Shown in pieces: positions 44,920-53,819 of a stretch of 64,000 bases of DNA; position 1 is the first letter of the stretch; each line of letters begins with the position of its first letter. A model generated the notes under the pieces. It had not been told where the DNA came from and did not search any database. It saw only the letters and a program-made list of their open reading frames with translations. Location: contig JAFGGD010000020.1 of the NCBI GenBank assembly GCA_016930695.1, positions 62,001-126,000 on the forward strand, read 5' to 3'. Position numbers and translations under genes: made by a program. This DNA comes from Candidatus Eisenbacteria bacterium (GTDB taxonomy: Bacteria; Orphanbacterota; Orphanbacteria; Orphanbacterales; Orphanbacteraceae).

Positions 44920-47900
44920 ATGAGGAACGGTAAACTGACGGCCTTGGTCGTGCTGACCTTGGGCATCTTTCTTCTCACCGCCGCCACGGCTATGGCTGCC
45001 GTCGAGAAGACTCCCAAGCCGCGTGATCACAAGGTCATGATTAACGGCGAGTCCATTTCGGTCAATGGAGACCTGATCTGGACCAAGCAGGCCGCGCCCG
45101 GAGACACCGCGTGGATTCGCGTGCACGACGATGCTCGCTGCGATGAAACCGGCGATCCGGCGGACGGCGGCCAGGGCGTCGGGCTCGCGCCCGGTTACGG
45201 CACCTGGTGCTGGGAGGGCGGTCTCCTGGCTCCCGGCGTCTACGATTCCTGTTCGTCGACCACTATCTACCCCGGCATCCTTCCCGGCTGCTTCACCCAC
45301 TTCGACGTTTACTCCGTGCTCACCAACAAGTGGCATCTGGATACCCTCGAGGCGTTCAACAGCGCCACCGAGGAATCCACGCCCTGGTGCGGTGAGTTCG
45401 GCGACACGCTGATTTGGGAGAACGACTACGGGTACGGGCCGCAGTACAACTGGTCGCTGATCCTGTCGCTCGGTACGTCCGGCAGCGGCTTCGGCTTCAA
45501 TGCCGCGGACGGCTTCACCGTCGGCGGCGTCCACATGTACGATGTCGAGATCAACTACGACTACTGCTACCTAGAGTACGCCCTCGGCAACGACATTACG
45601 CAGGCGACTTGGTTCGAGCTGGCCCGTTACAACGGGACCTGCAACCCCGAGGATGAGGGTAGCTGTCCGGGGACGGGCAACCAGCGTTACGGCTGCGCGC
45701 AGTACGACGCCTTCTCCGTTGTCGGCCCGATCGCCGACAACTCGGCCAACGCGCTCCACATTCGCTGGCGTTTCGCCTCCGATTCGGCGTTTGACGACGA
45801 AGATGCCTCCGCCGGTGTGCACACCGACGGCGCCTGGCGCGTGGACCACGTCTACGTAAAGGCCGTGAACGGCGCTTCGAACGATTACCCCGTCGGAGGG
45901 GGCTACGAGGACTTCGAGGGCGGTCTTCCGGCCGAATGGTCGACTCCGACCCTGCCTCAGGCTCAATTGGGCGGCTACTGGTCGGGCGGCGCTTGGGTGA
46001 ACGGTGTTCCGGTAACGGTCGACTGGTGGCACCTGGAGCTCGATCCGAACTACGCCAACCTGGGCAACACCTGTGAGTACTCCAACAACTGGATGTGGGT
46101 GGCCGATGACGAGGCCTTCGCCCAGAACCAGGAAGATGCGTATCACTACCGTCTCGTGTCCCCGGTCTTCGAGTGCGGCAACAACAACGTGTACTGGGAT
46201 CCGGACGGACTCGGACCGGGAGCGGACAACCGCTGGTCCGGCGTGGTCGTCGAGACGGACGAGTACCTCTGCATCAAGGACATCGTGGGCGATGTGACCG
46301 ACACGCAGGTCCGCGTCTTCGATGCCAACATTCAGCGCTGGTCGCAGTGGCAGGGCGACGACTACGTGACCGTCGGCGGCTGCCAGTTCTGGAACGTCGA
46401 TCAGACCGAGAACTGGTCTCAGTTCCTCGGCGCCAGCATCGACTCGGTCCAGTTCTCCTGGGAGTTCCTGGATCGCTGCGACTACAACTCCGCCGGCGAG
46501 CTGCCCTGCATGGGCCAGCACCGGAAATCGACCTACATCGTCGACAACATCTCCGTCGGTGTGTTCCTCGCCGAGGACACCCAGTGGGGGATGGGAGCCA
46601 GCCAGCAGTTCGCGGACACCTTCGCGCGCGACGTCGCCATGCACTCGCTCTACAAAGAGAACTGGGAGCTCTTCCCGGGTGATGTTTGGGAGCAGGAAGA
46701 CTCGCTCGCCATTCAGGTCCGTGACTACAACGGCGTCAAGGGCGGTCCCGCCCCGCTGAACTCGGCCGTGAAGGTCCACTGGCGGATCTCGACCGACTGC
46801 GGTGCGTCTTGGGACAAGGAAACTTCCCGTCCGCGCGGCGCCACCACGTTCCCGACCGTCGCTTGGAACGAGAAGGTCTGTAACTACTCGATTCCGGACG
46901 ACACGGACGCGGCCGGTACGACCGCCGAGTTCAACGGAACCTACCAGACCATTATCACGCTTGCGGATAACAGCAGTTATCTGAGCAGCGCGCTGTGGCC
47001 GGAAGGTACCGTTATCGAGTACTTCTTCACCGCCATGGACAGCCTGGACAACCGGGACACGGTGCCGAACCGTATGGCGATCGCTCGGAACTCCGAGACC
47101 CTGATCAACACGACCAGTGGCGCGGAGCACGACCGTCGATTGGGCTGGCCCTTCGAGGTCAACGTGCTACCTTGCCCGACCGGGAAGGTCTCTCTGCCGA
47201 CGGGGCAGAACCACTCGGTCCTCATGGTTGACGGTTACGGGCGTCGGGGCTACGACATCGGTTCCGATCAGGAGCAAACCCAGACCGGCACCGCCGTGTT
47301 CCCGCTCGTGTATCAAATCTACCAGGAGTCGCTGGACCGCCTCGGCGTCCAGTACGACTTCTACCGGTCCGGCTACGGCGTGAGCCGCGGCGGCGGCACC
47401 GGTATCTACTCCCAGCCGTTCGATCATGACGGCTACGGCGGCGTCGTGGACCACACCGGTTCGCTGGCTCGCCGTTACAACACGGTGATCTGGTTCTTCG
47501 GCGAGTTCAACAGCCTTACGGTTCTCGACTCGTCGCAGCTCGAGATCGCGACCTACCTCGATCGGGACGGGATCAACTTCGCGGACTCCGCCAACCTGTG
47601 GGTCCTCGGCGACGATCTCTGCGAGGACGAAGTCCTCACCGATCCGACTTGGACGGATGCTCAGTCCGTTCAGACCACCAACGGCGCCTACTTCTGGCAG
47701 ACCCTCTGCGGTCTGACGGCGGTCGCGGGCGGTTGCACCACCGATGAAGGTCACGGAGACGCCACCGGTGGCTACTCCTATTACCTGGTCGGCCAGGCGG
47801 GTACCTGCCTCAGCGGGATCACCAAAGCCGCCGGTTACTGGGACTGCCCGATTCGCCACCAGCCGGATGACGATGCGACTACCAGCACCGCCACCGCGCT

Positions 47901-48417
47901 CATGAAGTACAGCGACGATCTCGGTCCCGGCAAGTTCTGCTACTCCCTGCAGCGGCATCCCAACGGCTCGAAGGTCGTCCTCTCGTTGGTCGGTCTCGAG
48001 CTGGTCGCCGGTCCGCAGGAGCGGGACTGCATCGCCCAGGCCATCCTCGGTACGAGCTGCTTCGACGTGGGCATCCCGAATCCGAAGACGACCGGGTGCA
48101 ACATCAACGTGGGCGTCGACACCGACGTTCCGGGTCTGGACCGCATGGTTCTGCGTCAGAACAAGCCGAACCCGTTCAACCCGACCACGACGATCAGCTT
48201 CGCGATCCCGGGCCGGACTCAGGTCAGCCTGAAGATCTACGACATCGCCGGTCGTGAGGTCCGTACGCTCGTCAACGGCGTCCTGGACAAGGACAACTAC
48301 GACGTGACGTGGCAGGGCCACGACAACAACGGCAACTCGGTTGCCAGCGGTGTCTACTTCTACCGCCTGAACGCCGGTAAAGAGACCGCGACCAAGAAGA
48401 TGGTTCTTCTCCGATAA
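44920..48417 (+). CDS. Large secreted protein with FlgD-like C-terminal sorting domain, probably abundant
   Basis: A secreted protein of about 1165 aa. ATG at 44920 opens a clear signal peptide (KLTALVVLTLG... cleaved after AMA) and follows GGAGGG; a longer frame to 44749 lacks these. The body is rich in Asp, Asn, Trp, Cys and aromatic residues. A region at about 765-1060 has the strand order of a class I glutamine-amidotransferase-like fold (VLMVDGYGRRGYD, then YNTVIWFFGEF and IATYLD). The last ~93 residues are a FlgD-like type A sorting domain (NKPNPFNPTTTISF, YDIAGREVRTL, SGVYFYRL, KKMVLLR), as in type IX cargo. The consensus promoter, long leader, Cys pairs and strong terminator suggest a major surface protein. 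Its exact function is unknown. Confidence 0.85.
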   Translation: MRNGKLTALVVLTLGIFLLTAATAMAAVEKTPKPRDHKVMINGESISVNGDLIWTKQAAPGDTAWIRVHDDARCDETGDPADGGQGVGLAPGYGTWCWEGGLLAPGVYDSCSSTTIYPGILPGCFTHFDVYSVLTNKWHLDTLEAFNSATEESTPWCGEFGDTLIWENDYGYGPQYNWSLILSLGTSGSGFGFNAADGFTVGGVHMYDVEINYDYCYLEYALGNDITQATWFELARYNGTCNPEDEGSCPGTGNQRYGCAQYDAFSVVGPIADNSANALHIRWRFASDSAFDDEDASAGVHTDGAWRVDHVYVKAVNGASNDYPVGGGYEDFEGGLPAEWSTPTLPQAQLGGYWSGGAWVNGVPVTVDWWHLELDPNYANLGNTCEYSNNWMWVADDEAFAQNQEDAYHYRLVSPVFECGNNNVYWDPDGLGPGADNRWSGVVVETDEYLCIKDIVGDVTDTQVRVFDANIQRWSQWQGDDYVTVGGCQFWNVDQTENWSQFLGASIDSVQFSWEFLDRCDYNSAGELPCMGQHRKSTYIVDNISVGVFLAEDTQWGMGASQQFADTFARDVAMHSLYKENWELFPGDVWEQEDSLAIQVRDYNGVKGGPAPLNSAVKVHWRISTDCGASWDKETSRPRGATTFPTVAWNEKVCNYSIPDDTDAAGTTAEFNGTYQTIITLADNSSYLSSALWPEGTVIEYFFTAMDSLDNRDTVPNRMAIARNSETLINTTSGAEHDRRLGWPFEVNVLPCPTGKVSLPTGQNHSVLMVDGYGRRGYDIGSDQEQTQTGTAVFPLVYQIYQESLDRLGVQYDFYRSGYGVSRGGGTGIYSQPFDHDGYGGVVDHTGSLARRYNTVIWFFGEFNSLTVLDSSQLEIATYLDRDGINFADSANLWVLGDDLCEDEVLTDPTWTDAQSVQTTNGAYFWQTLCGLTAVAGGCTTDEGHGDATGGYSYYLVGQAGTCLSGITKAAGYWDCPIRHQPDDDATTSTATALMKYSDDLGPGKFCYSLQRHPNGSKVVLSLVGLELVAGPQERDCIAQAILGTSCFDVGIPNPKTTGCNINVGVDTDVPGLDRMVLRQNKPNPFNPTTTISFAIPGRTQVSLKIYDIAGREVRTLVNGVLDKDNYDVTWQGHDNNGNSVASGVYFYRLNAGKETATKKMVLLR

Positions 48418-48448
48418 TCTGTTTTCGGAGTAGATCGTTTCTTCCGGA

Positions 48449-48485
48449 CCGCCGGGACCTTCGGGTTCCGGCGGTTCCTTTTTTT
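48449..48485 (+). terminator. Rho-independent terminator after the 1165-aa secreted protein gene
   Basis: CCGCCGGGACC (48449-48459) pairs with GGTTCCGGCGG (48464-48474) with one G-U pair. The loop is TTCG and the tract TTCCTTTTTTT follows. This is the clearest terminator in the window, 32 bases after the stop codon. Confidence 0.93.
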
Positions 48486-48541
48486 CGCGGGAAGGACTTG
48501 AGAGGGGAAGGAATGCACCCCGCGACCCTTCCCCGGCCGTC

Positions 48542-48560
48542 TCTCCCTTCGGGGCACGGT
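48542..48560 (+). repeat. 19-bp direct repeat, copy 1
   Basis: TCTCCCTTCGGGGCACGGT is identical to 48645-48663, 103 bases downstream. Both copies follow a C-rich CCTTCCCC stretch. Confidence 0.85.
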
Positions 48561-48644
48561 GTGGGGAGCCGGACGGACGGCGTAATCGCTCTCGGAGTCC
48601 GGGGCGCTTGGAATCGGTATCGATTCATTCCCTTCCCCCACCGG

Positions 48645-48663
48645 TCTCCCTTCGGGGCACGGT
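48645..48663 (+). repeat. 19-bp direct repeat, copy 2
   Basis: The second exact copy of the sequence at 48542-48560. It is followed by the GGATGC-TTT-GCATCC hairpin. Confidence 0.85.
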
Positions 48664-48710
48664 CCGGATGCTTTGCATCCTCCCTCTTCCCGCTCGCCGA
48701 CCCACCTTCG

Positions 48711-48742
48711 CCCGCCTCGATAAGCAGGGCGGGTATTTTTAT
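48711..48742 (+). terminator. Weak terminator-like hairpin
   Basis: CCCGCC (48711-48716) pairs with GGCGGG (48728-48733) across an 11-base loop. TATTTTTAT follows. It is far from any stop codon, so it could end a small RNA or be a backup terminator. Confidence 0.35.
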
Positions 48743-49067
48743 CCACTCGACGGAGGCGGGCTCCGGTGGGTGCCCGGCGAGTCGAGAGGGCCCCGAGAGG
48801 GAGACCGGCGGCGGAAGGGAGGGTCGCCCCCCGCCCCTTCTCCTCGAAGGATCACGCCGTCCGTCCGGGGAAGAAGCGGAGGGGATGGCGGGAGTGAAAG
48901 CAATGATTACATGAAAACCCTCTCCACGCGCGGGGGGGGGGGGAGGGTTCGAGTCCTCCGAAGCCCTCCGGGCGCACCACGGAGGGCGCGGGGAGGACAC
49001 GGGCCCGGGATGACCGATCTGAAAGAGATTGTTTGAGTTAGCTCGTTCCGGCCGCCTGCCAATTGGG

Positions 49068-49097
49068 TTGACACTTTTAGAATCCCTTTGGTATAGT
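49068..49097 (+). promoter_or_regulatory. Sigma-70-type promoter with extended -10 for the LVIVD lipoprotein gene
   Basis: TTGACA (49068-49073) and TATAGT (49092-49097) are 18 bases apart, and TGG precedes the -10. The start site would be about 60-70 bases before the coding start. Confidence 0.85.
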
Positions 49098-49172
49098 CGC
49101 GCAAAGATTGGAGTCGTTTGCTTTCTTTAACTTAAGTGTTCCCTTGGGGTTACACAAGTGGGGTGCGCGGAA

Positions 49173-51509
49173 ATGGCGCGAAGGCGTGTCTTACAAGTTA
49201 TCCTCTTTTCGCTGGCGGTCCTCGCCATCTATATCCTGCAACTCGGTTGCGAGGGGATCGAGGTGCCGGAGCCGGACAAGAACAAGTGGCCGAACACGGA
49301 GCTGACCGGCGCGCCGGTAGAGAGCACCGCCACTTTCTATCGAGTCCACCTCTTTTGGAAGGGTTTCGACGAGGACGGGCTGATCCAGGGATTCGAGTAC
49401 GCCATCGATGACACCTCCCGCAACAACATCTGGACCTACACGACCCGTACCGATTCGGAGTTCGTCTTCAACACGGCGACGGACGAGTCCCAGCAGCAGA
49501 TTCGGGAACACTCTTTTTACGTACGCGCAATCGACAACCTAGGGAAAGAGGATCCGTCGCCGTCGGTGCTCTACTTTTTCGCGCAGACCGAAGCCCAGCC
49601 GCGGACGATTCTCCTCAAGGACATCGCCCGACGGGTTTGGGCCGAGGGGGACTACGCCTATGTGGCGGCGGGAGAGAACGGCCTGAACGTGTACGACATA
49701 ACCGACCCGGCGAACGCGCAACAGGTTTCGTCGGTCTTCACGGGGGGCGAGGCGACGGACATCGAAGTGGTGGACGGCTACGCGTACCTCGGTGACGGTA
49801 CGGTCGGGCTCAGCATTCTGGACGTGATCGATCCCGCCAACGCCCAGTTGATCGGCCAGTACCCCACCCTGGGTCGCGGGGCGGCCGGGATGGACGAGGA
49901 GGACGGCTACCTGTTTCTCGCCGACGGCGGGAACGGGGTCGTGGTGTTGGATCTGACCGTACCGGCGGACCCGACCTACTTCGCGAAATACAAACCGGCG
50001 ACCGCGAATTATTGGTTCTACGATGTGGCCGCGTCGGACAACGGTTTGGTCTTCGCCGCCGTCGGTGACGACGGCATCCTTCCCCTGGAGTTCCGCCCGG
50101 GTGAGAGTGAACAGATTCTCCGCCCCTGGTGCGGGAGGGTGATCCTGCTCTACGACAATCCCAAGGCCGAAGCGCTGCACCTCGACGTGGACGGCGACAT
50201 CCTCACCGCCGCCGTCGGCGTCGCCGGCCTCTTCTTCTACGAGATCGGCGCCGATTCGGTCGAGCTGATCGCCAAGCTCGATCTGGATGGAGAGGCGCGG
50301 CAGATCTCACGCAAGAACGACCATCTGCTCGTCGCCAACGGCTCGGGGGGGCTTTGCGTCGTCGACGCGAGCGACCCCTCCGACCCGCGTCTGGTCGGAA
50401 AGGCCGATTTCTCCGGAGACGTAACGGGCGTCTCCTTCGTGGGGGACACCATCGTCGTCGGTAACGACGACCGGGGGATCGTGCTTCTGGACGGAACGGA
50501 TCCGGCGCATCTCTCCATCATCGGCGACTCCATCGTGGTCCTTTGTCCGGAAAGCCCCGCCGAGAAGGAGACGCTTCTCGCCTACGAAAGCGTCACCTTC
50601 TGCTGGAACGGGCTCAGCCCGGGCGGGCAGGTAACCGCCTACAAGTACCAGCTGCAGGGAATCGATTTTGAACCGATGGTCGTTACGCCGGAGATCACCA
50701 CCGTGGCGTACCAGACGCTGGAGCCGAAGGACGAGTACATCTTCACCGTCGAAGTGCTCGATGAGACGGGGCTCTGGAGCACCGGCGAAGGGACCGCGGA
50801 GCGGCACTTCACGGTGAACTTCGACCCCGAAACGAATCTGGAGTATCTGGAGGTGGTGCAGATCGGCAGCCAGGTCGTGGAACCCTACCAGATCCCGCTG
50901 ACCGCCGACGACACCCTTCTCCCGGATTCGGTTTACATCCATTTCGGCTGGACGCACACCGACAAGGACAGCGTGAAAGGGGACCGGGTCGTCGGTTCCT
51001 GGTGGGTGGTGCGCGGCGCGAACGTCAGCTCCGCCGACACGTTGGAGACGATGCTCGTCACCGACGACGTGGCGGGCCCGCTGATCCACACCAATAGCCC
51101 GGTGACGCTCGAAGTGGGCGGCATCGATTCCTTCGGCCGGAAGGAGGTGCACGGCGCGACCTTCTCCTTCCTGGTGAACTTCCCCCCCACGTTGGAGATC
51201 CTATCGCCCGAGTTTAACGAGACGATCTCGGGCGACACGGTTCACGCCAGGATCCAGGGGGTCGATTCGGACGGTCCTCCGACACAGATCTTTTATATTC
51301 TCGAGGTGAAGAAAGTCGAGGATGGATCCAGGGTCGGTTACGAAGAAGCCTATGGTTTCAATGGAACACCCGAGGGGATCGTGGATGTGGATGTGGCCGT
51401 GCCGGGTGTGGAGCGGGGCAAACGGTACAGGCTCGAGGTGAAGCCGAGAGACAGGGGCGGCCTGGGCCGCCTGGGCGATATCGTCTCCGTGGAGTTCGTG
51501 ATTCGCTAA
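49173..51509 (+). CDS. Lipoprotein with LVIVD-type beta-propeller repeats
   Basis: An exported lipoprotein of about 778 aa. ATG at 49173 opens the signal peptide; GTG at 49158 is an in-frame alternative. The lipobox LQLGC is at about residues 22-26. Next come an N-terminal Ig/FN3-like domain (LFWKGFDEDGLIQGFEYAIDDT) and LVIVD-type repeats (about 150-450) with recurring YVAAGENGLNVYDITDP-like blades. FN3-like segments follow, the first with VTFCWNGLSPGGQVTAYKYQL. The N-terminal domain is shared with the next two lipoproteins. LVIVD propellers occur on the surface of FCB and archaeal cells with no fixed role. It shares an operon with the next gene (26-bp gap). Confidence 0.82.
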   Translation: MARRRVLQVILFSLAVLAIYILQLGCEGIEVPEPDKNKWPNTELTGAPVESTATFYRVHLFWKGFDEDGLIQGFEYAIDDTSRNNIWTYTTRTDSEFVFNTATDESQQQIREHSFYVRAIDNLGKEDPSPSVLYFFAQTEAQPRTILLKDIARRVWAEGDYAYVAAGENGLNVYDITDPANAQQVSSVFTGGEATDIEVVDGYAYLGDGTVGLSILDVIDPANAQLIGQYPTLGRGAAGMDEEDGYLFLADGGNGVVVLDLTVPADPTYFAKYKPATANYWFYDVAASDNGLVFAAVGDDGILPLEFRPGESEQILRPWCGRVILLYDNPKAEALHLDVDGDILTAAVGVAGLFFYEIGADSVELIAKLDLDGEARQISRKNDHLLVANGSGGLCVVDASDPSDPRLVGKADFSGDVTGVSFVGDTIVVGNDDRGIVLLDGTDPAHLSIIGDSIVVLCPESPAEKETLLAYESVTFCWNGLSPGGQVTAYKYQLQGIDFEPMVVTPEITTVAYQTLEPKDEYIFTVEVLDETGLWSTGEGTAERHFTVNFDPETNLEYLEVVQIGSQVVEPYQIPLTADDTLLPDSVYIHFGWTHTDKDSVKGDRVVGSWWVVRGANVSSADTLETMLVTDDVAGPLIHTNSPVTLEVGGIDSFGRKEVHGATFSFLVNFPPTLEILSPEFNETISGDTVHARIQGVDSDGPPTQIFYILEVKKVEDGSRVGYEEAYGFNGTPEGIVDVDVAVPGVERGKRYRLEVKPRDRGGLGRLGDIVSVEFVIR

Positions 51510-51535
51510 TTCCGTCAGGGGGTGACCGAATAATT

Positions 51536-53572
51536 ATGAAAGGGAAACGATTTCTCGTGACACTGGCGATGCTACCGGTCCTTGCGTGGCTGGCGGCCGC
51601 CTGTGACGACAACACCACATCGGCGCCGGACGCCAACGTACCCCCGACAACGATGATCTCCGGCGGCCCGGAGTCCTTCGGAGAGTCCACCTACCGGGCC
51701 GACCTCAAGTGGTACGGCGTGGACGTGGACGGATCGATCGAGTATTTCGAATACGCCTTCGACGACACCTCGGAGTGGCTCGAAACCGCCTTCAACGGCT
51801 CCACGTTCGTGCTCTCCAGCAACGAGGCGAGCCTTTTCGACACGTTGATCGCCGCGAGCGGCGCCGACTCGATCGTGGAACGTTTCGGGAAGTACCATAC
51901 CTTCTTCGTCCGCTCCGTGGACGACGACAACGCGATGGACCCGACGCCCGCGTTCCTGACCTTCAACTCCACCACCGTGGCGCCGCGGACCACCATTACC
52001 AAGGGGCCGTTGCACGATGGCATGTCCGGACGGGCGGTCAGCATCCGATGGGAGGGGGCGGACCCGGACAACCCGACCAACGCCGTCGCCGCTTACGAGT
52101 ATTTCGACGCGACGAAGAAGGTGATGCGTTCCCGGTACGGATACATCGATCCGCCCGCAGGACCGGGCGTCACCCGCAAGATCTGGAACAGCCTCGACTG
52201 GATCCGTGTCGGCGCCGACACCACGCAGGTGGTTCTCAAGGCGTTGGAAACGGGATACGGCGACGCGGGGGGCAACCGCCACATGTTCTTCGTTCGATCG
52301 ATCGACGAAGCGGGGGCGGTGGAACAGATCCCCGTGGTAAGGGAGAACTGGCGGGAGTGGGGCGTGAGCAACGATCCGGGCGGCCAGATCATCGTCCGTT
52401 CCAATGTGATGGGAACCGCCATCGGCAACCCGGATAACAATGCCAACCCGCATGTCGGCCAGATATTCGAGGGAACCCGGATCGTCTTCTCCTGGTACGC
52501 CAACCTGGCGAGCTACGACGGCACGGTCACCGGCTACGGTTGGGCTTACGACAATCCCATCTGGAGCCCCTGGGACGTGGAGATGACCCGCTATCCGGTC
52601 AGCGGGGATTACACGCCGACGATCGGCCGCCACACGTTCTACGTACGCGCCAAGGACGAGGCGGGGTTGATCATCCGACAGGAGTTCCCCTTCGAGGTTC
52701 ATCCCGGACCACCGAAGGACACGACCAACATCTTCCTCCTCTGCGATTTCTACGTTCCGGGGTACATCGGGCAATACCCCACGCCGACCCAATACGTCTC
52801 ATACTGGGAGGACTCCCTTCTCGTGAACTTCAACAGGGCCCGTTCCTGGACCCCCCGGTTGGAGGCGGATAACGACCCGCCGATCCTCCGCATGGTGGAA
52901 GCCTCGACGATGATTCTTACGCTGGATGATTGGGAATTCGGCACCACCATCATCGCGGTGTGGAACGACAACAACATCAACCCGATCTGGTCGTACGTGG
53001 ACGCCGGCGGGAACCTCTTCATCGTCGGGTTCATGCCGGGCTGGAGTTTCCTGCCCGACAACGACATGATCGACACGGGGGCGGTTGCCGAGCCGGATCC
53101 CTGTTTCGACTACTCGAGTTACAAAAGTTGCGGATCGAGCCTGATCTGGTATCAACCGCTCATGCCGGATTCTTTCCCGCATCCGCTGTACGAGTACGCC
53201 GCCCTGGAGACGACCTGGCTCGACGACCAGCTCGACTACATGTGGGGGGCCAAGTCTCTCTATCCCAGTCTTCCGGACCTACACGTGGACAGCACCCGTT
53301 CCGAACTCCTCCAGAGTTTCGACGGGCTCTGGAAGTGTGAGGGGATTACCATCCGGAAGAACGTGGGGGCGGTGCCGCTCTACGCGATCAGCCGCGTCAA
53401 GGGAGACCCGATGGTCCCCGAGAGACCGAACGCGGTCTGGATGCCTTCGGACGGCGCCCGCGGCCATGTGGTTTACATGTCGATGCCGCTGTACTTCATG
53501 AAACCGGATGAGGCGAAAGAGGCGGTCGAGGCGATTCTGATCCGTCTCTTCAACGAGCAACCCCGGTTCTGA
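51536..53572 (+). CDS. Large lipoprotein, paralogue A of a tandem pair
   Basis: An exported lipoprotein of 678 aa with a lipobox ending LAAAC and a Ser/Thr/Asp-rich linker. An N-terminal Ig-like domain carries YRADLKWYGVDVDGSIEYFEYAFDDT, and a related second domain follows. From about residue 395 a third region resembles a class I glutamine-amidotransferase-like fold: NIFLLCDFYVPGYIGQYP, a TLDDWEFGTT segment, DAGGNLFIVGFMPGW, and a final VVYMSMPLYFMKPDEAKEA strand. No catalytic Cys triad is evident. It is a full-length paralogue of the gene at 53820. A terminator follows it. Function unknown. Confidence 0.75.
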   Translation: MKGKRFLVTLAMLPVLAWLAAACDDNTTSAPDANVPPTTMISGGPESFGESTYRADLKWYGVDVDGSIEYFEYAFDDTSEWLETAFNGSTFVLSSNEASLFDTLIAASGADSIVERFGKYHTFFVRSVDDDNAMDPTPAFLTFNSTTVAPRTTITKGPLHDGMSGRAVSIRWEGADPDNPTNAVAAYEYFDATKKVMRSRYGYIDPPAGPGVTRKIWNSLDWIRVGADTTQVVLKALETGYGDAGGNRHMFFVRSIDEAGAVEQIPVVRENWREWGVSNDPGGQIIVRSNVMGTAIGNPDNNANPHVGQIFEGTRIVFSWYANLASYDGTVTGYGWAYDNPIWSPWDVEMTRYPVSGDYTPTIGRHTFYVRAKDEAGLIIRQEFPFEVHPGPPKDTTNIFLLCDFYVPGYIGQYPTPTQYVSYWEDSLLVNFNRARSWTPRLEADNDPPILRMVEASTMILTLDDWEFGTTIIAVWNDNNINPIWSYVDAGGNLFIVGFMPGWSFLPDNDMIDTGAVAEPDPCFDYSSYKSCGSSLIWYQPLMPDSFPHPLYEYAALETTWLDDQLDYMWGAKSLYPSLPDLHVDSTRSELLQSFDGLWKCEGITIRKNVGAVPLYAISRVKGDPMVPERPNAVWMPSDGARGHVVYMSMPLYFMKPDEAKEAVEAILIRLFNEQPRF

Positions 53573-53623
53573 CGCCGGTCCGCTTCGGCGGCGTCGATGC
53601 GAATTCGGAACCGATCGACCGGC

Positions 53624-53663
53624 GGGAGCCCCGCCCCGAGGGGCGCGGGCTCCCCGGTTTTTT
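53624..53663 (+). terminator. Rho-independent terminator between the paralogous lipoprotein genes
   Basis: GGGAGCCC (53624-53631) pairs with GGGCTCCC (53647-53654), and an inner CGCCC/GGGCG stem extends it. Six T residues lie at 53658-53663. It lies 51 bases after the stop of paralogue A. Confidence 0.85.
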
Positions 53664-53689
53664 ACAACAGGTCGGGAGAGGGTTTCCTC

Positions 53690-53712
53690 GCCGGCCGGAT
53701 CGTCCGGCCGGC
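53690..53712 (+). repeat. 23-bp palindrome in the paralogue B leader
   Basis: GCCGGCCGGA (53690-53699) and TCCGGCCGGC (53703-53712) form a perfect 10-bp inverted repeat around TCG. A further small hairpin, CGTGCG-AAGG-CGCACG (53785-53800), sits just before the ribosome-binding site of the next gene. Confidence 0.7.
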
Positions 53713-53819
53713 CGCCCGCATCCTCGATCCTGCCGAATCCTCCGGCACTCTGCCGGAAGAGGCGCGCGGAGCCGCCCTCTCCAGCGTGCGAAGGCGCACG
53801 ATCACGAGGGGGTGATGTC

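Larger units (their letters stand above)
48486..49067. other. Non-coding gap with direct repeats, hairpins and a G12 tract
   Basis: I see no convincing gene in these ~580 bases. The sequence holds a 19-bp direct repeat (next entry), a GGATGC-TTT-GCATCC hairpin (48666-48680), a terminator-like hairpin near 48.72 kb and a run of 12 G at 48932-48943. Short open frames here have low-complexity Arg/Gly/Pro composition and no ribosome-binding site. Confidence 0.6.

Noticed and set aside
48943-48962. TTCGAGT loop with GGAGG/CCTCC arms resembling a tRNA T-arm
   Set aside because: The loop would be 8 bases, not 7. No matching acceptor stem or anticodon arm occurs upstream.
48498-49036. Two overlapping open frames of about 140 codons in the non-coding gap
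   Set aside because: They have no ribosome-binding site, run through the direct repeats and the G12 tract, and have biased Gly/Arg/Pro/Ser composition.
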